64,000 nt of DNA, from NCBI GenBank assembly GCA_003695915.1, contig RFGF01000099.1, positions 1 to 64,000 of the forward strand, read 5' to 3'. The stretch is from Nitrospirota bacterium. GTDB lineage: Bacteria; Nitrospirota; Nitrospiria; Nitrospirales; UBA8639. This document shows, one piece after another, positions 8,068 through 16,694 of this stretch. Within the stretch, counting starts at the first letter, position 1, and the number at the start of each line of letters is the position of its first letter. The position numbers and the translations under genes were made by a program. Below the pieces are notes generated by a model that worked only from the letters and a program-made list of their open reading frames with translations, made no database searches and had not been told where the DNA came from.

Positions 8068-8999
8068 TCGCCTGGCCCCCGCGGTTCTGCCGATCGGCCA
8101 AACAGCAGCGATTGCGGTTCGCGTTCGAGTTGTTGCGCCACACGCTGTAAGGTCGCCGTCAGGTCTCGAAGTTCGGCGATCAAGGTGCTCGCTTCAGGAA
8201 GCGTCTGTGCGGCAAACCGTTGGAGATCAGGCGCCGTCCGCTCGACCGCCGCGTCCAATCTCGTACTCGTTTGGGCGACGCGGCGAGACATATTCTCCAA
8301 TGCCGCCGCGCTCGTCTGAACCCGCGACATCAAGGCAGGCAATTGAGCCGTCAGATGCTGCGTCACCCGTTCGAGATTCTTGAGCGTCCGAACGGCATAG
8401 GTCACGCTTTTCCCCACCTCATGATCATGAGCGGCCAGTTGATGCGTCACCTGCGCCACATCCGTCAATAATCGATCGATGGTTTTTCTTGTTTCATCGT
8501 CCAACACCATCGCCAGGGCTTCTGTGACCCGATTGAGATTGTTGAGCAAGAGCGTTGCGGATTCGTTGAACCGTACGAGCAACGAGGGCTTCGTTTTGAT
8601 CACCGGATACGGCTCACCCGGTCGAGCGGTCAATGGCTTGGCATCACGACTGCCGCCGGTGAGATCCACGATCGCCAGCCCGGTTAACACCTGGACATTG
8701 AGGACCGCCACGGTGTCCTCTTTGATGGGCGTCCCTCGAACGATGTCGAGCGTTAAGCGGACTCGTTCGGGATTGTCAGGATCGAGCACGATTTCGGCCA
8801 CCCGCCCGACCTCCACGCCGCGATATTTCACCGGCGCATTGACGTTCAACCCGGAGACCGACTCTCCCATAAACGCATAATAGCGATCATACACTTGCCG
8901 ATCATACCCTTTTCCCAACCACAAGACGATCCCCACCAACACCACGCCCAGGACGATCACAAAGGCCCCAACGATCGTATAGTTTATTCGCGGTTCCAT
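8064..8999 (-). CDS. mlaD: MlaD/MCE-domain substrate-binding protein
   Basis: 311 residues. One transmembrane helix at about residues 8-29, then an MCE domain (about 40-115) with 'YAFMGESVSGLNVNAPVKYRG' around its start and 'VGRVAEI' next. The remainder (about 140-300) is a long helical region rich in Leu, Ala, Gln and Thr with coiled-coil character, as in longer MCE proteins that form a periplasmic tube. It would bind phospholipid between inner and outer membranes. The start overlaps the ATPase gene by 16 bases. Confidence 0.88.
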   Translation of the reverse strand: MEPRINYTIVGAFVIVLGVVLVGIVLWLGKGYDRQVYDRYYAFMGESVSGLNVNAPVKYRGVEVGRVAEIVLDPDNPERVRLTLDIVRGTPIKEDTVAVLNVQVLTGLAIVDLTGGSRDAKPLTARPGEPYPVIKTKPSLLVRFNESATLLLNNLNRVTEALAMVLDDETRKTIDRLLTDVAQVTHQLAAHDHEVGKSVTYAVRTLKNLERVTQHLTAQLPALMSRVQTSAAALENMSRRVAQTSTRLDAAVERTAPDLQRFAAQTLPEASTLIAELRDLTATLQRVAQQLEREPQSLLFGRSAEPRGPGE

Positions 9000-9778
9000 A
9001 CAGGCTCCCTGGCTGCTCGCCCGCGCGGTCCATGGAAATACTCACGAATAATCGGATCGTCCGAGTACGACAATTCCTGCATCGTGCCAATCCCCAGCAC
9101 GCGTCCGTTTCCCAAAATCGCCACCCGATCCGTGACTCGCCACAAGGTATCGAGATCATGCGTGATGATGACCATCGTCAGCCCGAACCAATGCTTCAAC
9201 CGTTGGACCAGCTCATCAAATTCCGCCGCGCTGATCGGATCGAGTCCCGATGTCGGCTCATCGAGGAACAACACCTCCGGGTCCAAGGCAACGGCTCGAG
9301 CCAACGCCACGCGTTTTCGCATGCCGCCGCTCAATTCGTTGGGATATTTCCCGATGCTCGCCAACGGAAAGCCTGTCAGCGCGATCTTGATCAGAGCGAT
9401 GTCTCGGACCAATGCCTGACTCAACCGCGTATGCTCCCGCAGCGGAGCCTCCACGTTCTCGACCACGGTCAAGGAACTGAACAAGGCCCCATGCTGAAAC
9501 ATGACTCCACACCGTCGATAGATCGCCCGAGCCTGCATCTCGGTGAGTTGAGCCGTGTCATACCCCAACAGCCGAATCGTCCCTCCACTCGGTTTCTGGA
9601 GAAGCAGCAGCTCCCGGAGCAACGTGGATTTGCCACATCCATTTCCACCGGCAATGGCGAAGACTTCGCCTCGATAGACGGCCAAGCTCACATCTTCGTG
9701 CACCGTCGCTTGGCCGAAGCGGGTGCACACATGCCGGACATCGATGATGGGCTCGCGCTCCGAGATCCCCCGCTCCAC
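8984..9778 (-). CDS. mlaF: MlaF-type ABC transporter ATP-binding protein
   Basis: 264 residues with all ATPase motifs: Walker A 'GGNGCGKST' (44-52), Q-loop 'GVMFQHGALF', signature 'LSGGMRKRVALA', Walker B 'VLFLDEPTSGLDP' and H-loop 'VIITHD'. The 'FQHGALFSSLTVVENV' segment is typical of MlaF/Ttg2A. It energises phospholipid movement with the permease encoded one base upstream (stop at 9780) and the MCE protein downstream. Confidence 0.93.
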   Translation of the reverse strand: MERGISEREPIIDVRHVCTRFGQATVHEDVSLAVYRGEVFAIAGGNGCGKSTLLRELLLLQKPSGGTIRLLGYDTAQLTEMQARAIYRRCGVMFQHGALFSSLTVVENVEAPLREHTRLSQALVRDIALIKIALTGFPLASIGKYPNELSGGMRKRVALARAVALDPEVLFLDEPTSGLDPISAAEFDELVQRLKHWFGLTMVIITHDLDTLWRVTDRVAILGNGRVLGIGTMQELSYSDDPIIREYFHGPRGRAAREPVWNRE

Positions 9779-9779
9779 G

Positions 9780-10973
9780 TTACACCCCCCACCAATTCAA
9801 CACAATGGAGAACAGCGCATCAAACACAATGACGAGGAAAATGCTTTGCACGACGCTGATCGTTGTGCGTTGACCCACGCTATCGACCCCTCCGTAAATT
9901 TGAAACCCTTGATAGCATCCCACCAATGCAATGATCACGGCAAACACCGGCGCCTTCACAAGCCCGATCACATAGTGCTTTAGCGCGATGGCCTGCTCGA
10001 ACCGAGATAGAAATTCCGTCATTTCGATGTTCAATTGATTGGCCGCAATCATCATCCCTCCGAGGACACCCAGGACATCGGCATACACGGTCAATAACGG
10101 CAACGCAACCAAGAGGGCCAAGACTTTGGGGAGCACTAAATACTGAAAGGGCGAAATTCCCAACGTGCGAACGGCATCCAGCTCTTCGGTCACCCTCATG
10201 GTTCCGATTTGGGCGGTATAGGCCGAGCCAGATCGTCCGGCAATCAAAATCGCGGTGATCAGCGGAGCGATTTCCCTGAGCAACGCGATACCGACTAAAT
10301 CGACAATAAAAATGTTAGCGCCCAAGGCCCGCAACTGCTCAGCGCCTTGGTAGGCAATGACCACCCCCATTAAAAAGCTCAACAACCCGATAATGGGAAG
10401 CGCATGAAACCCATCTCGCTCCAAACTTTTGGCTAACATGCGCCAGCGGAGCGTGCGTGGCGAGACCAGCGCTTGCACCCCGGCCATCGTACTGGCTCCG
10501 AGAAACGCGACGGCTTGGATCGCCTGGTTGGCTTTGGTCCAGACGGCTACGCCCAACCTGGCCACCCAGTGGGGTTGCCCATCGACCGGCATCTTCGCGA
10601 TAGCGAGGGCTTGATCAGCCACCAGGTTCAGGAGTTCTGCGAATTCGGGACGGAGTCCGATCCAAGAAATCTCGCGCCCTTCTTTTCGCAGACGTTCGAG
10701 GCAGCGATACAAAACAACCGCCCCACACGTATCCAACGCCGTGATGCCACTCCCATCCCACACCACTGCTCGTTGCTCGGGCCATTTTATTTTGCAGATC
10801 TGCCGTTCGAGCCTGGAAAGCGACGTCACCGTCCAGTTCCCCGAACAGCGAAGGACGCCCTGGCTCACATCGACCGTGAGATTTGCCTGTTGATGAAGCG
10901 ACATGGCGGACTGGATACCTGAAACATTCGTTGAGAGTCTGTCTACCCCGATCTTTTTTGAACGCCAAATCAT
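9780..10973 (-). CDS. mlaE: MlaE-type permease with N-terminal STAS domain
   Basis: 397 residues. Residues about 30-120 form a STAS-like domain ('LRCSGNWTV', 'AVVWDGSGITALDTCGAVVL'), and the rest is the MlaE permease with 'IVDLVGIALLREIAPLITAI' and 'AGRSGSAYTAQIGTMRVTEE', the conserved EQ-loop region that meets the ATPase. STAS-MlaE fusions are common and replace a separate MlaB. No convincing ribosome site marks the start; an ATG at 10904 would drop 23 residues and fits the usual STAS start better. It is the first gene of the operon mlaE-F-D-lipoprotein-NTPase. Confidence 0.9.
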   Translation of the reverse strand: MIWRSKKIGVDRLSTNVSGIQSAMSLHQQANLTVDVSQGVLRCSGNWTVTSLSRLERQICKIKWPEQRAVVWDGSGITALDTCGAVVLYRCLERLRKEGREISWIGLRPEFAELLNLVADQALAIAKMPVDGQPHWVARLGVAVWTKANQAIQAVAFLGASTMAGVQALVSPRTLRWRMLAKSLERDGFHALPIIGLLSFLMGVVIAYQGAEQLRALGANIFIVDLVGIALLREIAPLITAILIAGRSGSAYTAQIGTMRVTEELDAVRTLGISPFQYLVLPKVLALLVALPLLTVYADVLGVLGGMMIAANQLNIEMTEFLSRFEQAIALKHYVIGLVKAPVFAVIIALVGCYQGFQIYGGVDSVGQRTTISVVQSIFLVIVFDALFSIVLNWWGV

Positions 10974-11571
10974 GAACGATTCACGGTCTCGATCCGGTGA
11001 CGCATCATGACGGTTGACAGGGATCCTCTCTACCAGACAGCTCTATCATACATACGGAACATACAGGAGCGGAGTATAGAGGAAAAGGCCAATGATCTAA
11101 TTTATTGGTCAACCAAGAGAATATGCACAGGCCCGATTGCTCGTTCACGGTTCCCTTTCCCGGAAATACCACGGATCGAGACCATGACTCACGCAGCGGA
11201 TTTGTCGGAGCCCGAGCTTGCACCTAACTCTCTTTCATCCGAGTCTGGCGCTCTCCCATGCGCGAGCGCCACAGGCATGGAAGACGAGGATCCATTCTCC
11301 ACTCTGTTGAGCTGAGCCGCGGACGAACCTTCCATGCATTCATGCGCCACGCAGCCAGGCCCGCACGCAAATACGCTTGCGGCCTACCCAGGCTACTCGC
11401 CAAAGCCTATGTTCTTGACTATCGTCAACTGGGCTCTTGATGGCGGACATAAAACCAATGTCAGAAGGGAGGTTATGATGAGGATGTTCACGGTCTTTGA
11501 AAAGCCATAGGCATTAGCCATGAACAGCAAGTTCGAGATGGGCTTGGCCGGGTCACGCAAGGAGGACAGCG
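10974..11571. other. 598-base gene-free region with a hairpin and a leader-like mini-ORF
   Basis: Divergent region between mlaE and the broken metallo-hydrolase gene. No frame here has convincing coding character. It contains a perfect 8-base inverted repeat (TGGCGCTC/GAGCGCCA, 11246-11271, 10-base loop) and a 12-codon ATG frame (11475-11510) preceded by GGGAGG. Promoters for both flanking genes should lie here, but I could not pick convincing -35/-10 pairs. Confidence 0.6.
11246..11271. repeat. 8-bp inverted repeat (hairpin)
   Basis: TGGCGCTC at 11246-11253 pairs with GAGCGCCA at 11264-11271 around a 10-base loop. There is no T-run after either arm, so it is not a clear terminator; an operator or RNA hairpin in the leader of the downstream gene is possible. 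Confidence 0.45.
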
Positions 11572-13194
11572 ATGACATCCTCATTTGGTCAATTGCCGCC
11601 TCATCAGTACGTGGGTCTGGCTCCGTGGGTCTGGGTGGAATTTGAAAGCGCAGACCCACCCCATCCTTTTCCTTTTCTCGGAGGCGTGGACCCAGCAGTG
11701 GTCTTGAGTCTCCACGATGTGCACCAGCGCCTCTCGGGGGCTATCGATATTGCCATCAGCTACGTGTTTGCCGGGCGGACGTCGCCCACCGACCCAGCCC
11801 TTCGCCGTCGCCTGGAAAATGCCTATATCGAGGTGGTGCATTCTCGTCCCCAGACTCCTCACCACATCCAGTGCTGGCGGGAGCCCGACGGAACATTTCA
11901 TAGGGACTATCCTTTGGATTCTTCGCAATCCGCCGTCCTCCGATACTCGGGCTTGTGCGTGTGCAATGCGGTGACCCAACAGGCCGTGCCCTTTGCGTTT
12001 GATTCCCATACCGCTCCCGCCATCGGCAATGTGGTAGGCTGGTTAGATGGCATGCAGCAGGCTTCCGAGATTCGCGCCGGAGTGGATCGTTTGGGCATGG
12101 CCTTTGGGGCTGGCTTAGCCAAACACGTGAGCGAATTCTTGGACCTCTTGATGATCCATCATTGCCTATCGGCGACTCCCCGGGCCTCTGTTCGATCCCA
12201 TTGGCTCACCCACCACCCAGGATCAGGATCTCATCCATCTCGGCCATGCGGCCCTGATGTATCGGCACCAGGATCGCTTCTTGTTCTTCGATCCATGGCT
12301 TGTTCCATGGTTTGCCGAGGCCCCGGTCCCTTCCCTGTGGACTTCTCTGCTCCCGAAACCGGCTGCTATTTTCTTGACCCACGACCATGACGATCACGTC
12401 GATCCCCGGACTCTCCTCGCTTTTCCAAAAGAGACCCCCGTGATTGTGCCCAGCAAAGCCAACCGCGTGACTTGTATTTTGACTACCCCGCACTGCTCAG
12501 AGGCCTTGGATTTACCAATGTCATCGAGTTGGCCCATGGGGAGACCTGGCCGTTCGAAGGCGGCGGCGTGACTGCCGTCCCGTTTTACGGAGAAAGTTCC
12601 TGTGAACTTCATCTCCCTCGCAACTGCTATCTCATCAATGACCAAGGCGACAACACCCTCATTGCGGTCGATAGCGGACCGACAAACTCGGGCGACTCAC
12701 TGCTGACCGATGGGATTCTCAATGAACTCGTCCATCGGTACGGGCCTATCCGCACGATTTTCCAGCAACTCGGACAGCTTCTCGAACTCCGAACCTTCGC
12801 CGCCTATGCCTGCCTTTCCCACCCGGGGCGTTGGTTGGAAGTCGGAGAAAATTGCTGTGTGACGAGCGAGTACATTACCGGGTTGGTGGAACGCACAGGA
12901 GCCAATCTCGTGGCCGCGTATGCCAACGGAGGCGCCGAATGGCTTCCCGATCATCCCGTGTTTGTCTTTCACGGAAGAAACCAGGCTCTCCGGGAAATGA
13001 TCACGGCGCATTGGTGGCCCATGGATACGCTGGAATCCCAGCTGGCGGCGCGGCAGTGCCGTATCCATCAATGTCGCGCGCTCGATCTGTTTCGAAAACA
13101 GGCCAGCGGCCAGGTCATTCCGCTGATCGCCGGGTCCCATCAACCCATGGATCTTTACCTCCTCGACCATCCTCCCCCAGCGTCCGAGAGCTAG
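11572..13194 (+). pseudogene. MBL-fold metallo-hydrolase gene with two compensating frameshifts
   Basis: Starts at an ATG with AAGGAGG seven bases upstream. The first frame runs with good coding character to about 12160. It must then shift by +1 into the frame that encodes 'LIHLGHAALMYRHQDRFLFF' and the metal-binding 'LTHDHDDHVDP' (HxHxDH). At about 12465 it shifts back, giving 'DLYFDYPALLRGLGFTNV', 'HGETWPFEGGGVTAVPF' and a run to 13194. Joined, the product would be about 540 residues: an unrecognised N-terminal domain of about 190 residues and a C-terminal metallo-beta-lactamase fold. Because all three segments look well conserved, a recent mutation pair or assembly errors are both possible. 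The substrate is unknown. Confidence 0.75.
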
Positions 13195-13202
13195 ATTCTT
13201 CT

Positions 13203-13331
13203 CGAACGAAAGGCGAGGTTCAACACACCGCCGAAGTTTCACGTCCAGGTGGAGCTCGGCGACGGGAAGGAAAAGCTGTCGGCATCAAGGAGTTCAAGAA
13301 ACTGCTGAAGGAAGAGTTTGAATTACAATAA
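13203..13331 (+). pseudogene. frameshifted C-terminal gene remnant, family unknown
   Basis: Two adjoining frames read like one C-terminus: 'FNTPPKFHVQVELGDGKEK' (about 13218-13274) in one frame and, after a one-base shift, 'IKEFKKLLKEEFELQ' ending at the TAA of 13329-13331. Both pieces have protein-like composition and the second stops cleanly. I do not recognise the family. An upstream stop (TAG at 13192-13194) precludes a complete gene. Confidence 0.4.
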
Positions 13332-13439
13332 CGAAAGACCATCCGCGCTGGCACGCATGCTCGCTTATGCCTCATCGTTCTCTACGTGTTTATTAACCGC
13401 GAGAAAGATGAGTGGCACATTAGAAACGGTCCAGCGAAA

Positions 13440-13469
13440 AATTGTAGGGGCAAGAATTGTAGGGGCAAG
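13440..13469. repeat. 15-bp tandem direct repeat (two copies)
   Basis: AATTGTAGGGGCAAG occurs twice in succession (13440-13454 and 13455-13469), followed by a partial third start (AGA). It lies in non-coding sequence; the GTAGGGGC core resembles motifs often seen in dispersed intergenic repeats, but no other copy was noticed in this window. Confidence 0.8.
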
Positions 13470-13582
13470 AGAAGATACGTTCATGGTGAACCTTCCATCA
13501 GCCTCTTTTGCCCCCTCACCCCGACTCGTTATTCCCCTGCCGCACGAGCCTCTAGCTTTCAGAACATGCGCAGCTCGCAGCG

Positions 13583-14686
13583 TCACGCAGACTGGGCGGC
13601 AAAACGAGAAATGCTGATGGGAAGCCTTTTCGCTCCCCAATTTCCCGGTTGGGCCTCGAACACTCCGGCGCACGGTGTCTGACAAACCCGACAGCGTCCA
13701 TCGGCCGTGAGATTCCATTCTCGAATCACATACCAATCCCGCCCGATGAGTTTGGCCCCACACTGGTGACAATACGTGCTTCCGCCTTCCTCATCGTGCA
13801 CGTTGCCGGTATACGCGTAGCGAATACCGTTCTGAATGGCGATGCGCCGGGCCATGGTGAGGGTTTCCGGAGGAGTCGGCGGCGTATCCAACATTTTCCA
13901 GTCGGGATGAAACGCCGTGAAATGGATGGGCACATCGGGACCGAGTTCTCTGACGACCCATTGCGTGAGCTGATGAAGTTCTTCCGGCGAATCATTGTGC
14001 CCCGGAATCAACAACGTCGTGATTTCGAACCACACCGAGGTTTCCCGCTTCAGATAGACGAGCGTATCGAGCACAGGTTGCAAGTGCGAACCGGTCAGGC
14101 GCTGATAAAAGGATTCGGTGAACGCCTTCAGATCTACATTGGCGGCGTCCATATATCGATAGAATTCCCGTCGCGGTTCCTCGCACACATATCCCGCGGT
14201 CACCGCCACCGTCTTGATGCCGCGTTCATGACAGGCTTTGGCGACATCGATGGCATATTCATGGAAGATGACTGGATCGTTATACGTAAAGGCCACGCTC
14301 CGGCATCCGAGTGCTACGGCTGCGTGCGCAATTTGGTCGGGCGTCGCTTCCTCGGCCAGGATGTCCATTTCTCGCGATTTGCTCATATCCCAATTTTGGC
14401 AAAATTTGCACGCCAGGTTGCAGCCGGCCGTGCCAAACGATAAGACCGGCGTTCCGGGCAAAAAGTGATTGAGGGGCTTTTTTTCGATTGGATCGACACA
14501 GAATCCGCTCGATCGGCCATAGGTCGTCAGCACGACCTGATCCTGATGTCTCGCGCGCACGAAACACATACCGCGCTGACCTTCCTGCAGGCAACAAAAT
14601 CGTGGGCACAAATCGCATTGGATGCGTCCATCCTCTAAACGATGCCAGTATTTGGTAGGATGATAGGAAGATACGGTTGCGGTCAT
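13583..14686 (-). CDS. amrS: AmmeMemoRadiSam-system radical SAM enzyme (AmrS-like, PflA-related)
   Basis: 367 residues. The N-terminal 'CDLCPRFC' and 'GMCFVR' cysteines precede the radical SAM motif 'CNLACKFCQNW' (CxxxCxxC), followed by 'AFTYNDPVIFHEY'. 'KTVAVTAGYV', 'ANVDLKAF' and 'TLLIPGHNDS' are typical of AmrS. A C-terminal zinc-ribbon-like block has 'YCHQCGAKLIGRD' and 'CRVCQTPC'. AAGGAGA lies upstream of the ATG. In other genomes this enzyme accompanies the AmrA/AmrB (Memo-like) proteins, which are not in this window; its substrate is not established. Confidence 0.9.
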   Translation of the reverse strand: MTATVSSYHPTKYWHRLEDGRIQCDLCPRFCCLQEGQRGMCFVRARHQDQVVLTTYGRSSGFCVDPIEKKPLNHFLPGTPVLSFGTAGCNLACKFCQNWDMSKSREMDILAEEATPDQIAHAAVALGCRSVAFTYNDPVIFHEYAIDVAKACHERGIKTVAVTAGYVCEEPRREFYRYMDAANVDLKAFTESFYQRLTGSHLQPVLDTLVYLKRETSVWFEITTLLIPGHNDSPEELHQLTQWVVRELGPDVPIHFTAFHPDWKMLDTPPTPPETLTMARRIAIQNGIRYAYTGNVHDEEGGSTYCHQCGAKLIGRDWYVIREWNLTADGRCRVCQTPCAGVFEAQPGNWGAKRLPISISRFAAQSA

Positions 14687-14815
14687 TGGCGATGATCTCC
14701 TTCTCGTGACGAATGCTTCTCTAGCTCGTAGTATAGCAGAGAGCCGTGGAGGCCGGGATCATCATCGCTCTAGCATTCTTATCAGCTCGAGACCGTGCGA
14801 AGGATGGAGCGCGCG

Positions 14816-15880
14816 ATGCTGGACATCGATGGAGCACGCTACTCTGGAAGCGGAACCATCGTCAGACAAGCCGTCGCCTTTTCCGCCCTCACCGGCATTC
14901 CGATTCATCTCTATCATGTTCGGGCCAAACGTCCGAAACCCGGCTTGCGCCGCCAACATCTTCGCGTCGTCCAAGCCATCGGGGAGCTCGTCAACGCCTC
15001 GCTGACCGATGTGTATGAAGGCTCTCAGGACTTCCGATTTGTTCCCCATGCCCTCAATCCAGCATCACAGTACGTCTGGGATATCGGCTCTGCCGGATCA
15101 ACGACCATGTTGGCACTGGCCGTTCTTCCGGTCCTGGCCTTCAGATCCAGTTCGACCGTTGCGGAAATTCACGGAGGCGTTTTTCAAGATTTTGCTCCCT
15201 CCGTCTTCCATCTCGAACACGTCATGCAGCCCTGGCTCCAGGCCATGGGACTCAGGGCAACTGTCACACTCGTTCGCCCTGGATACGTCCCTACGGGGAG
15301 AGGTGTCATTCGACTGGAAGTTGAGCCTGTGCCGGATAGGCTAGCCCCCCTGATTTTTCATCGTTCAACGGCCGTTCAAAAAGTCTGGGGCATTGCACTG
15401 GCTTCTCATCTGGCCGAACGCCGTGTCGCTCAACGGATGGCCGACGCTGCGAACCGCACCTTGGTGCGTGCCGGACATCGCGCCGACATCGAGATCCGAG
15501 AAGATACTACGGCTCATCAAGCCGGCGCCGCACTCGCCCTTTTCGCCGATTGCGAAGGCGGCATTCGACTCGGTGCCGATCGAGCAGGGGCACCAGGTCG
15601 GCGATCGGAAGATATCGGGCGGCAGGTCGCCAAGCAACTCCTCGACGATCTGGCCACGGGCGCCACGCTGGACCGCTTCGCCGCCGATCAAATCATTCCT
15701 TTTGCAGCATTAGCCGACGGTGAAAGCCGTTTTCTTATTCCGGGGCAGACAGACCATATCGAGAGCAATGCGTGGCTGGCTCACCTGTTTCTCGGCGCCA
15801 AAGTGACCGTGCACGGGCATCGTCTGAACATTACAGGGACAGGATATCGTCCTTTCTCATCCACAGGAGTTCGTTCCTGA
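14816..15880 (+). CDS. rtcA: RNA 3'-terminal phosphate cyclase
   Basis: 354 residues from the ATG at 14816, chosen for the GGAG six bases upstream and because the protein then begins 'MLDIDGARYSGSGTIVRQAV', the normal RtcA opening. Further family blocks are 'RPGYVPTGRGVIRLEVEP' and, near the end, 'TDHIESNAWLAHLF', which holds the likely adenylated histidine. The enzyme turns RNA 3'-phosphate ends into 2',3'-cyclic phosphates using ATP. It is divergent from amrS (129-base gap). No rtcB or rtcR is visible here. Confidence 0.9.
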   Translation: MLDIDGARYSGSGTIVRQAVAFSALTGIPIHLYHVRAKRPKPGLRRQHLRVVQAIGELVNASLTDVYEGSQDFRFVPHALNPASQYVWDIGSAGSTTMLALAVLPVLAFRSSSTVAEIHGGVFQDFAPSVFHLEHVMQPWLQAMGLRATVTLVRPGYVPTGRGVIRLEVEPVPDRLAPLIFHRSTAVQKVWGIALASHLAERRVAQRMADAANRTLVRAGHRADIEIREDTTAHQAGAALALFADCEGGIRLGADRAGAPGRRSEDIGRQVAKQLLDDLATGATLDRFAADQIIPFAALADGESRFLIPGQTDHIESNAWLAHLFLGAKVTVHGHRLNITGTGYRPFSSTGVRS

Positions 15881-15965
15881 TCTAGAGACTCTTGTTTCGA
15901 TGAGAAAAATGTCCTAGCATGAAAAAGCTCGGCTGCTGCTTTCATCAATCCATCTTCAGGCACCC

Positions 15966-16682
15966 ATGACCACCGCCATTCAGCCTGCATCGGAAACACA
16001 AGAAGCGAAAAAGCAACGGGTCAAACGCATCATTCGCATATTGGAGCGCACGTATCCCGATACGCGCTTGGCGCTCAATTTTTCCACGCCGTTGGAGTTG
16101 CTCATCGCGCTGATCTTGGCCGCTCAATGCACGGACGAGCGCGTCAATCGCGTCACCGCCACGTTGTTCAAAAAATACCGAACTGCTCAGGACTGGGCGA
16201 ACGCAGATCAACGCACGTTGGAAGAAGAAATCCGGAGCACGGGCTTCTATCGCAATAAAGCGAAGGCCATCCGCGAATGTTGCCAAGCGCTCGTGACCCG
16301 ATATCATGGCGAAGTCCCCACCACACTCGACGAACTGCTCACGCTCCCTGGCGTGGGACGGAAAACCGCCAATATCTTGCGCGGCAACGTATTCGGGCAA
16401 CCCGCCATCGGTGTCGATACCCACGTCGCCCGATTGGCCCAGCGGTTAGGTCTGACCACGCACACCGATCCCGATAAAATCGAACACGATCTCGACCCTC
16501 TGGTTCCCGACAAGGACAAAGTCCGATTCTGCCACTTGCTCCAAGCCCACGGCCGCACCGTATGCCTGGCACGGAAACCTAAATGCTCAGAATGCGTCAT
16601 TGCCGAACTTTGTCCGTATCCTACGAACACACCATCTTCCGTGCCATCGAGGCGAGCGCGCCGATCGAACAGGCGATCATGA
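15966..16682 (+). CDS. nth: endonuclease III (DNA glycosylase/AP lyase)
   Basis: 238 residues. The helix-hairpin-helix motif 'LPGVGRKTANILRG' spans 127-140 with the catalytic Lys133; the second catalytic residue is Asp151 in 'GVDTHVARL', 18 residues on, as in E. coli Nth. A [4Fe-4S] site is formed by Cys200, 207, 210 and 216 with C-x6-C-x2-C-x5-C spacing. It removes oxidised pyrimidines in base excision repair. An N-terminal extension of about 12 residues and a short basic tail are unremarkable. Confidence 0.95.
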   Translation: MTTAIQPASETQEAKKQRVKRIIRILERTYPDTRLALNFSTPLELLIALILAAQCTDERVNRVTATLFKKYRTAQDWANADQRTLEEEIRSTGFYRNKAKAIRECCQALVTRYHGEVPTTLDELLTLPGVGRKTANILRGNVFGQPAIGVDTHVARLAQRLGLTTHTDPDKIEHDLDPLVPDKDKVRFCHLLQAHGRTVCLARKPKCSECVIAELCPYPTNTPSSVPSRRARRSNRRS

Positions 16683-16694
16683 AGGATTTCTTCG

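Larger units (their letters stand above)
13195..13582. other. 388-base region without an intact gene
   Basis: Between the broken metallo-hydrolase gene and the convergent amrS gene. It holds what looks like the C-terminal remnant of an unidentified protein (13203-13331) and a 15-base tandem repeat (13440-13469). No intact gene is supported. Confidence 0.6.

Noticed and set aside
11007-11315. 102-codon plus-strand frame in the mlaE spacer
   Set aside because: No ribosome site, low-complexity end, no motif; composition not protein-like.
11572-13194. Programmed frameshifting as explanation for the metallo-hydrolase gene
   Set aside because: Two opposite shifts are needed and no slippery run with a stimulating structure was seen at either place; mutation or sequence error is simpler.
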